Of a stretch of 5,306 nucleotides of DNA, positions 1 through 5,306 are shown piece after piece; position 1 is the first letter of the stretch, and every line of letters begins with the position of its first letter. The notes under the pieces are model-generated. The model had not been told where the DNA came from, made no database searches, and saw only the letters and a program-made list of their open reading frames with translations. The position numbers and the translations under genes were made by a program. Source of the DNA: Clostridia bacterium (GTDB lineage Bacteria > Bacillota > Clostridia > Oscillospirales > Acutalibacteraceae); contig JAFYQN010000039.1 of NCBI GenBank assembly GCA_017559885.1, positions 1 to 5,306 on the forward strand. Reading direction: 5' to 3'.

Positions 1-2
1 CT

Positions 3-800
3 ATTTTTTCTTCAATCGCTTTAAGTTTCACGTCATACGATATGATATCAAATCCAAAATTCATTTGGATTGATAACTATCGCCGTATGATAGTTGAAGA
101 TACAACATTTAGCGTTACAGTAAGAAACACACTTATCTTTGCAATAATCGCAGGTCCTCTTGGTTTCTTGTTATCATTTGTACTTGCTTGGTTTGTAAAC
201 GAATTTGAACCAAAAACACGTGCTGTACTTTCCTTTATGTTCTATGCGCCTTCTCTTGTTGGTAACGCATACTTCATTTGGAAGGTTGCATTCAGTGGCG
301 ATAGCTACGGTTACATAAACAGCGCGTTGTTGTCACTTGGTATTATTACCGACCCTATAGTTTGGCTCAAAACAGAAAGCTATCTTATGACAATTGTAAT
401 CATAGTACAGTTGTGGCAAAGTATGGGCGTTTCCTTCCTTTCTAACATTTCAGGTTTGCAGAACGTAAGCCGCGATATGTATGAAGCAGGCGCTATCGAC
501 GGTATTAGAAACCGTTGGCAAGAACTCCGTTACATTACACTTCCTGCAATGCAACCAATGCTACTCTTTAGTGCGGTTATGCAGATTCAGAGTTCTTTCA
601 GTGCCAGTGTTATTATGATTGAACTTGCAGGTTACCCAAGTAAGGGTAATGCAGTTGATACAATAGTATCACTCATGACCGATATGGCAACCGTTCGTTA
701 TGAACTCGGTTATGCCTGCGCAATGTCGGTTGTACTGTTTATAATGATGGTAGCAGCAAGACTTCTTGTTGGTAAAATTCTTAAATTATTTGAAAAGTGA
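3..800 (+). CDS. Sugar ABC transporter permease, MalF/UgpA type (5'-partial)
   Basis: This is the first of two membrane channel subunits of a carbohydrate ABC importer (binding-protein-dependent transport, CUT1-like). The reading frame stays open from base 3 to the TGA at 798-800. The 13 codons before the ATG at 42 read IFSSIALSFTSYD, the typical end of the first membrane helix of this family, so that ATG is internal and the true start lies upstream of the window. Family members are usually about 290-310 residues; 265 are visible. Counting from the Met at 42, hydrophobic segments lie near residues 30-52, 62-84, 114-134, 173-195 and 224-243. The ATPase-docking EAA loop is at 147-172, with E148-A149-G150, G154 and the I-T-LP ending at 165-168. 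The GYPS-to-ELGYA region (197-225) is typical of these permeases. It lies 11 bases ahead of the partner permease, so the two are surely co-transcribed. The substrate cannot be read from the sequence. Confidence 0.93.
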   Translation: MFSSIALSFTSYDMISNPKFIWIDNYRRMIVEDTTFSVTVRNTLIFAIIAGPLGFLLSFVLAWFVNEFEPKTRAVLSFMFYAPSLVGNAYFIWKVAFSGDSYGYINSALLSLGIITDPIVWLKTESYLMTIVIIVQLWQSMGVSFLSNISGLQNVSRDMYEAGAIDGIRNRWQELRYITLPAMQPMLLFSAVMQIQSSFSASVIMIELAGYPSKGNAVDTIVSLMTDMATVRYELGYACAMSVVLFIMMVAARLLVGKILKLFEK

Positions 801-805
801 GGTGA
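799..805 (+). promoter_or_regulatory. Ribosome binding site overlapping the upstream stop codon
   Basis: GAGGTGA matches the 3' side of the anti-Shine-Dalgarno complement and sits six bases before the ATG at 812. It shares two bases with the TGA stop (798-800) of the first permease, so ribosomes ending the first gene are placed on the start of the second. This suggests translational coupling, which would help keep the two channel subunits in equal amounts (inference). Confidence 0.8.
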
Positions 806-811
806 CTGCAG

Positions 812-1708
812 ATGACTACAATTAAAAGATTTATAAGTGACCGACGCGGAAAAAAATCTGCAGTCAAGCGTTATACACGTTCTACAATAGGTAACATCAC
901 ATTGGTGTTAGTTCTTGTAGCGGGCGGTTTGTTCTCAATGTTGCCGCTTATCTACTGTGTAAGCACCTCGTTAAAACCGCTTGATGAACTTCTTATTTTC
1001 CCACCGCGATTTTTGGTTCATCGTCCAACAATAGGCAACTATACAATTTTGCCTGACCTTATGGCAAGTCTTAAGGTTCCGCTATCAAGATATATATTTA
1101 ACAGTGTTGTAATTTCGTTCTTTACAACGTTTGTATATATCTACGTAGCGCTTATGGCGGCGTACGCAATTTCAAAAGGTACGTTCAAAGGTCGTAACGT
1201 AATATTCTGGACCGTTCAGTTCGCTCTTATGTTTAACGCGTATACATTGGCGGTTCCACAGTATTTGATTTTCTCAAAACTCGGACTTATCGATACATAT
1301 TGGATATACATCCTGCCGCCTATGGCATCTACGATGGGTGTATTCCTTGGCAAACAGTATATCGAAGGTTACGTGCCCGACGCCTTGCTTGAAGCCGCAA
1401 AGATTGACGGCGCTAATCAGTTTAAGGTGTTCTGGTCAATCGTAATGCCTACAATTAAACCAATTTGGCTTACATTGTTGCTCTTTACCTTCCGTGATAT
1501 TTGGTCTGCAGTTCCTTCAGGTAAAATCTTCTCAGAGCAGTTAAAGATTTTGCCTCAGGTAGTAACACAGATTACTGCCGGCGGTACTGCCCGTTCGGGC
1601 TCTGCAATGGCAGTTACCGTTATTATGATGATACCTCCTATAATCGTGTTCCTTGTTTCGCAAAGTAGTGTTGCCGAATCAATGAGCAGCGCAGGTATCA
1701 AGGAATAA
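812..1708 (+). CDS. Carbohydrate ABC transporter permease, MalG/UgpE type
   Basis: This is the second channel subunit of the importer, 298 residues and full length for the family. The cytoplasmic N-terminus is basic (KRF, DRRGKK, KRYTR in residues 5-23), as expected from the positive-inside rule. The first helix (about 29-50) is followed by the family signature STSLKP at 51-56 and the FPPRF segment at 63-67. Further membrane segments lie near 95-119, 131-153, 164-182, 217-235 and 267-285. The EAA loop that contacts the ATPase spans 191-217, with E194-A195-A196, D199-G200, I210 and M212-P213. The C-terminus (Q284 to the SAGIKE end) is the usual closing motif of these permeases. The ATG at 812 is chosen because a good ribosome binding site lies at 799-805. 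It forms a pair with the upstream permease. No ATPase gene is present, so a shared ATPase encoded elsewhere is likely (known for many Bacillota; inferred here). The transported sugar is unknown. Confidence 0.95.
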   Translation: MTTIKRFISDRRGKKSAVKRYTRSTIGNITLVLVLVAGGLFSMLPLIYCVSTSLKPLDELLIFPPRFLVHRPTIGNYTILPDLMASLKVPLSRYIFNSVVISFFTTFVYIYVALMAAYAISKGTFKGRNVIFWTVQFALMFNAYTLAVPQYLIFSKLGLIDTYWIYILPPMASTMGVFLGKQYIEGYVPDALLEAAKIDGANQFKVFWSIVMPTIKPIWLTLLLFTFRDIWSAVPSGKIFSEQLKILPQVVTQITAGGTARSGSAMAVTVIMMIPPIIVFLVSQSSVAESMSSAGIKE

Positions 1709-1727
1709 GCACTCACAAATATTACAT

Positions 1728-1733
1728 AAGGAG
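1728..1733 (+). promoter_or_regulatory. Ribosome binding site that decides a GTG start
   Basis: AAGGAG here directly touches the in-frame ATG at 1734 with no spacer, which is too close for normal initiation. The in-frame GTG at 1743 lies nine bases downstream, an acceptable spacing. The site therefore favours GTG 1743 as the start, which also gives a cleaner signal peptide beginning M-K-K. Confidence 0.75.
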
Positions 1734-1742
1734 ATGAAAACA

Positions 1743-3845
1743 GTGAAAAAAGCATTATGTCGTCTTTTTGCTGTGATTTTAGCTGTGGCTACTGTTTTTG
1801 GCGCTTTAACAACAGTTTCTGCTGCTTTGCCTACCGATAGTTATACCTATTGGACCAACGTTGGCAATGCAAGAAAAGCAGTTTACAGCAAGCCAATGTA
1901 TGACGTTGACAAAATGATTGACGTAGCAGATTTTGGTATAAAAAGACTTGAAACAATCACTGCTATGTGTAGAGATGATAATGACAATCTTTACATACTT
2001 GACGCAGCTTCACGTATTGTTGTTTTAGACGATAATTACAATTTTGTAAGAGAAATCGGATTAATCAACGGTACTATAGATTACAAAAACGCTAAAGGTA
2101 TTTATTATAGCGGCGGTTATATTTACGTTTGCAATACCGATGGCGCAAACATTTATATGATAGATGTAGAAGGCAATTTATTTGATACAATTACTTTGCC
2201 CGAATCTAATCTTATCCCTGACGATTTTATCTTTAAACCCACAAAAGTAACACGTGACGCAAACGGATATATGTACGTTGTAAGTGAAGGTTGCTATTAT
2301 GGCGCGTTGCTATATTCACCCGAGAGAGAATTCCTCGGTTTCTATGGCGCAAATGCTGTTAACGCAACAGTTGCTTCTGTGTTTACAAACATTTCTAATC
2401 GTTTGTTCCCTAATGCTGAAAAGCATGCAAACTCAATAAGAAAGTTACCGTATCCATTCGTTGACATTACTATTGACAAGGAAGGTTTTGTATACACAAG
2501 TAACGCTTTTACAGATACAAGTTCTGCAAACCGTAAAGGTCAAATTCGTAAGCTTAGTCCCGGTTACGGCACCAACATTCTTAACTCTAAGGTTAACTTT
2601 ACCGATGAAAAACTCCCTTGGGGCGTTATTAGTAAACAGTTATACAAACACGACATCTGCGATATAGAGGTTGACGATAACGGATTTATCTATGCGCTTG
2701 AGTCTTGTAACGATAAAGTTTATTTGTATGATCCCGATTGTAAACTTCTTACAGTATTCGGCGGCGGTCTTGGTAATGGTGGCACTAAGGGTTCGTTTGC
2801 AAACTCTTGCGCTATGGTGATTAAAGATAGTGGCAATGAGGTTCTTATTGCCGATTCAAGAACAGGTTTTGTTACTATATTCAAAATTAACGAATATGGT
2901 AAACTTGTTAAAAAAGCAGATTTGCTTACCTATGAAGGCCATTATAAAGAAGCAAAAACCGACTGGGAATTAGTTCTTAATTACGACGCTAACAGTCAGG
3001 TAGCGTATAGCGGTATTGCAAACGCTTATCTTGAAGAAGAAGATTATGATACAGCTCTCAGTTATGCAAAACGCGGTTACGATAAAGACACCTATGCCGT
3101 TGCTTTTGAGTACGTTCGTAGCGACTTTATCAGTGACAACTTTACTTGGATATTCATAGTTCTTGTTGTGGTTGTTTTAGGCGCCATCGCGCTTATGTTT
3201 ATAACCAATAAGAAGAAGATTGTATTTATCAAAAATCAATCTTTAAATCTTATGCTTACAACAATTGTTCATCCATCAGATAACTTTACCGACATTAAAG
3301 AGAAGGGTCTCGGTTCTATACCGCTATGTTTAGTATTAATAGTTCTTTATTACGTAGTTACCGTTATGAAGACTATTGCAGGCGGTTTTTTGTTCAGCAA
3401 CTATGACCCAACCTCATTTAACAGTATTATCGAGTTGATTCGTTCTGTAGGACTTGTTGTTTTATGGATAGTTTCAAACTGGCTCGTATGTACATTGCTT
3501 GGCGGTAAAGGTAAAATGAAAGAAATTATGATTATTACCTGCTATAGTTTGCAACCGCTTATTATAGAGGGTGTAATCAGCATCATTCTTTCAAACGTAT
3601 TGCTTCCTACAGAGGCAAGTTTCTTAAGCATCTTGTCAGTTATTGGTATGATTTATGCGGGCTTTATGCTTGTTATGGGTATGCTTAAGATACACGACTT
3701 TTCAGTTGGCAAATTTATCTTGACTACAATTCTTACCATAATCGGTATAGCAATAATTGTATTCTTGATTATTATGCTTATAATTCTTATTCAGCAGTTC
3801 GGCGCGTTTGTCTTGACGCTTTGGACCGAATTAACGACTATTTAA
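1743..3845 (+). CDS. NHL-like propeller / TPR / YIP1-domain membrane protein
   Basis: The protein has 700 residues from the GTG start (703 if ATG 1734 is used). Residues 1-27 form a signal peptide (KK, hydrophobic core, VSA before A28). Residues about 60-390 look like an NHL-type six-bladed beta-propeller: repeated D-x-x-G/N-x-(I/L/V/M)-Y strands occur at 78-88, 172-180, 245-252, 311-319 and 362-371, with a glycine-rich link at 340-350. Residues 392-450 resemble two TPR-like helical hairpins (YKEAKTDWELVL, YDTALSYAKRG). A membrane segment at 469-488 is followed by KKK, which places the propeller outside the cell. The C-terminal part resembles the YIP1 family: HPSDNF at 510-515, then five hydrophobic segments (about 528-545, 562-586, 597-618, 626-647, 659-684), including the conserved-looking WIVSNW (575-580), GKGKMKEI (588-595) and YSLQP (601-605). 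No catalytic residues are recognised. Its place after two sugar permeases suggests an accessory role in binding, sensing or scaffolding for glycan uptake (inference). Confidence 0.85.
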   Translation: MKKALCRLFAVILAVATVFGALTTVSAALPTDSYTYWTNVGNARKAVYSKPMYDVDKMIDVADFGIKRLETITAMCRDDNDNLYILDAASRIVVLDDNYNFVREIGLINGTIDYKNAKGIYYSGGYIYVCNTDGANIYMIDVEGNLFDTITLPESNLIPDDFIFKPTKVTRDANGYMYVVSEGCYYGALLYSPEREFLGFYGANAVNATVASVFTNISNRLFPNAEKHANSIRKLPYPFVDITIDKEGFVYTSNAFTDTSSANRKGQIRKLSPGYGTNILNSKVNFTDEKLPWGVISKQLYKHDICDIEVDDNGFIYALESCNDKVYLYDPDCKLLTVFGGGLGNGGTKGSFANSCAMVIKDSGNEVLIADSRTGFVTIFKINEYGKLVKKADLLTYEGHYKEAKTDWELVLNYDANSQVAYSGIANAYLEEEDYDTALSYAKRGYDKDTYAVAFEYVRSDFISDNFTWIFIVLVVVVLGAIALMFITNKKKIVFIKNQSLNLMLTTIVHPSDNFTDIKEKGLGSIPLCLVLIVLYYVVTVMKTIAGGFLFSNYDPTSFNSIIELIRSVGLVVLWIVSNWLVCTLLGGKGKMKEIMIITCYSLQPLIIEGVISIILSNVLLPTEASFLSILSVIGMIYAGFMLVMGMLKIHDFSVGKFILTTILTIIGIAIIVFLIIMLIILIQQFGAFVLTLWTELTTI

Positions 3846-3851
3846 AGGAGG
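3844..3851 (+). promoter_or_regulatory. Strong ribosome binding site of the lipoprotein gene
   Basis: AAAGGAGG is a near-complete Shine-Dalgarno sequence seven bases before the ATG at 3859. Its first two bases belong to the TAA stop (3843-3845) of the preceding gene, so translation of the two genes is probably coupled. It is the strongest ribosome binding site in the window, which suggests high expression of the lipoprotein unless the possible hairpin at 3845-3906 masks it. Confidence 0.88.
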
Positions 3852-3906
3852 AGAAAAAATGAAAAAACGAATATTTAGTATTGTTCTTTGTTTAGTACTC
3901 CTCCTT
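3845..3906 (+). promoter_or_regulatory. Possible hairpin masking the lipoprotein ribosome binding site
   Basis: AAGGAGGAG at 3845-3853 is perfectly complementary to CTCCTCCTT at 3898-3906. In mRNA this would give a 9-bp stem (5 G-C and 4 A-U pairs) with a 44-base loop that holds the start codon. The 3' arm lies within the Leu-Leu-Leu codons (L14-L16) of the signal peptide. Such a stem could limit initiation until opened by ribosomes arriving from the upstream gene. The pairing is seen directly; the regulatory role is inference. It may be a chance result of leucine-rich signal-peptide coding. Confidence 0.25.
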
Positions 3907-5306
3907 GGCCTTACAGCTTGCGGCGGTGGATTCACCCCTGCTCAGACAGCTTTTAACACTGAGGTTAAGTCAAACACACCATCAACTGATGACATTATTG
4001 CCACTAACGACAAATATACTCTTCAGTATGATTCTAAAACAGGTGGCGTAAATCTTCTTGAAAACGGCACCGAAAACAAGTGGGAAGTTACCCCAACTTC
4101 TAAAAAACCACCACAGCTTAACTCATTCGGCTTGCCGATGCCTGAAAGTCCATACATTACTTCAACGTTGCTTGTTGGTTATATGGACAAAAACATCGTT
4201 GGCGGTGGCGATAGATTTGCAATTTCGTATACCGATTCAGTAGAAAACGGCCGTATGGTTTACAAACCAATCAAGGATGATAAAGGCACTACAATCGGTG
4301 TTACCATTGAGTATTATTTCGACGCTCAAAAGTTTATGATTCCTGTTGATTACGTACTCAAAAACGACTATTTAAGCGTTTCTATTGACACAGACGGAAT
4401 ACAGGAAGATTTTTTGAAAATCACTACCGTATCACTTACTCCGTTCCTTTGTTCTGTAGAAAATGACACACCTGATTCATACTTGTTTATGCCTTCAGGT
4501 TCGGGCGCGTTAATTGATACAAAATCTTATAGCGCGCAAGGTCTTTTGTACGACGCTTACGTTTATGGTGATGACGTTACAAAATATGATGAGTATGACG
4601 CGCTTGATGACATTTCAGTTCGTTTCCCCGTATATGGTTACAAGAGCGGTGAAACTGGTGGTTTTGCAATCATCGATAACGGTTCAGACGCTGCGGTAAT
4701 AAGCACAACTTCCGGTAATACTGCTTATGGTTTCTCTGCAATATATCCTACCTTCCATCTTCGTGGATATACCGAACATAAGGCAAAAGCGTTTAGTAGC
4801 ACCTATATTACTAAGGTTTTCCCTGAAAATATGTTGGATGGCACCTTCTCTATAAGATTCTATCCATTAAAGGGTGAAAATGCTAACTATTCAGGTATGG
4901 CAGATATTTATCGCGATTATCTTATCAGCGAATGCGGTCTTACCAAAAACGATAACGAAAAGGTTATGAACATTAACCTAATAGGTGGTACCAAAATTAC
5001 AAAATCATTTGTAGGTATTCCTTACACTACTGTTTACGCTACTACAACCGTAGAAGAGGCGAATTCAATCATTACCGAACTTTCAACCAATATTAGCGAT
5101 ATGACGGTAAAACTTAAAGGTTTTGGCACTTCGGGCGTAGATATTGGTAAAATAGGCGGCGGATTTAAGCTTAGCGATAAAATTGGTTCATCGTCTCAAC
5201 TTAAAAAGTTGGCGAGCGTATGTACCGATAACAAAATCGATTTGTATATGGATTATGACCTTGTAAGATTTTCTTCAAGTGGTTCAGGTTTCTCATTTAC
5301 AAACGA
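3859..5306 (+). CDS. DUF5696-like surface lipoprotein (3'-partial), possible glycan-active protein
   Basis: The frame is open from ATG 3859 to the window end (482 codons seen, no stop), so the C-terminus is missing. Residues 1-20 are a lipoprotein signal peptide (MKKR, hydrophobic core) with lipobox L18-T19-A20-C21. C21 would be lipidated, anchoring the protein outside the membrane, and is followed by GGG and a Thr/Ser/Asn-rich linker to about residue 50. Residues about 52-340 look like a beta-rich domain, with MPSGSGALI at 211-219, FPVYG at 256-260 and GGFAII at 267-272. The segment 344-361 (SGMADIYRDYL, then CGL) matches, from memory, a hallmark of DUF5696 proteins. From about residue 375 a fold like the start of a TIM barrel appears: strand T416-G421, glycine-rich GKIGGGF (430-436), and strand DLYMDYDL (461-468). 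Such layouts occur in glycoside hydrolases, but no catalytic acid pair can be assigned in the visible part. Its location suggests glycan binding or cleavage for the linked importer (inference). Confidence 0.85.
   Translation, partial: MKKRIFSIVLCLVLLLGLTACGGGFTPAQTAFNTEVKSNTPSTDDIIATNDKYTLQYDSKTGGVNLLENGTENKWEVTPTSKKPPQLNSFGLPMPESPYITSTLLVGYMDKNIVGGGDRFAISYTDSVENGRMVYKPIKDDKGTTIGVTIEYYFDAQKFMIPVDYVLKNDYLSVSIDTDGIQEDFLKITTVSLTPFLCSVENDTPDSYLFMPSGSGALIDTKSYSAQGLLYDAYVYGDDVTKYDEYDALDDISVRFPVYGYKSGETGGFAIIDNGSDAAVISTTSGNTAYGFSAIYPTFHLRGYTEHKAKAFSSTYITKVFPENMLDGTFSIRFYPLKGENANYSGMADIYRDYLISECGLTKNDNEKVMNINLIGGTKITKSFVGIPYTTVYATTTVEEANSIITELSTNISDMTVKLKGFGTSGVDIGKIGGGFKLSDKIGSSSQLKKLASVCTDNKIDLYMDYDLVRFSSSGSGFSFTN

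Noticed and set aside
42..44. ATG at 42 as the true start of the first permease
   Set aside because: The frame stays open upstream to the window edge and encodes the end of the family's first membrane helix, and no ribosome binding site precedes 42. The gene is truncated by the window.
1589..1600. GCCCGTTCGGGC hairpin as a terminator
   Set aside because: The five-base stem is short with a two-base loop, lies within the second permease's coding region and is not followed by a run of T.
1709..1742. Promoter or terminator between the second permease and the propeller gene
   Set aside because: The gap of about 34 bases shows no inverted repeat, T-run or convincing -35/-10 pair; most of it is leader plus ribosome binding site.
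1555..1755. Minus-strand open frame of 66 codons
   Set aside because: It lies almost entirely opposite the well-supported second permease, has no ribosome binding site and resembles nothing known; it is an antisense shadow.
1743..1823. Lipoprotein signal for the propeller/YIP1 protein because of Cys6
   Set aside because: The cysteine is too near the N-terminus and precedes the hydrophobic core, so it cannot be a lipobox; a VSA signal-peptidase I site after residue 27 fits better.
2461..2667. Plus-strand open frame of 68 codons in another frame
   Set aside because: It lies wholly inside the propeller gene and has a low-complexity Leu/Thr/Val-rich translation; it is an out-of-frame shadow.
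4058..4243. Plus-strand open frame of 61 codons in another frame
   Set aside because: It is wholly inside the lipoprotein gene, whose own frame carries a lipobox and family motifs; no independent ribosome binding site.
4514..4699. Plus-strand open frame of 61 codons in another frame
   Set aside because: It is inside the lipoprotein gene, out of frame, with no initiation signal or recognisable content.

Overview
The window is a single-direction (+ strand) piece of a carbohydrate-uptake operon from a low-to-moderate GC Gram-positive bacterium, most likely a member of the Clostridia (Bacillota). The grounds are strong AGGAGG-type ribosome binding sites, very tight gene spacing, a lipoprotein with a Gram-positive style lipobox, TGA and TAA both used as stops, and the gene partnership itself (MalF/MalG-type permeases, then an NHL/YIP1 membrane protein, then a DUF5696-like lipoprotein). 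From memory, that partnership is seen in Paenibacillus and clostridial genomes. The genus cannot be determined from what is here.

Layout: (1) 3-800, the 3' part of an inner-subunit sugar ABC permease (MalF/UgpA type). It is cut by the window start, and the first ATG at 42 is internal. (2) 812-1708, the complete partner permease (MalG/UgpE type). (3) 1743-3845, a signal-peptide protein with an NHL-like beta-propeller, two TPR-like helical hairpins, one membrane anchor and a C-terminal YIP1-type multi-pass domain. It probably starts at GTG 1743, not ATG 1734. (4) 3859-5306, a lipoprotein resembling the DUF5696 family, cut by the window end just as a barrel-like domain that may be a glycosidase begins. 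Intergenic gaps are 11, about 34 and 13 bases, so there is no room for internal terminators or obvious promoters. No stretch over 300 bases lacks a gene. No RNA genes, mobile elements, repeats or CRISPR arrays were seen.

How they may work together (inference): the two permeases form the membrane channel of an importer for a sugar, oligosaccharide or related glycan. The solute-binding protein is expected upstream, outside the window. No ATPase gene is visible; as is common in Bacillota, a shared MsmK/MalK-type ATPase encoded elsewhere could power it. The propeller/YIP1 protein and the surface lipoprotein would act outside the membrane beside the importer, perhaps binding, processing or handing over the substrate. 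The substrate and the roles of the last two proteins are not known from this sequence. They are the least understood part of the window. A 9-base perfect complement between the lipoprotein's ribosome binding site and its own early coding sequence could form a translation-controlling hairpin.
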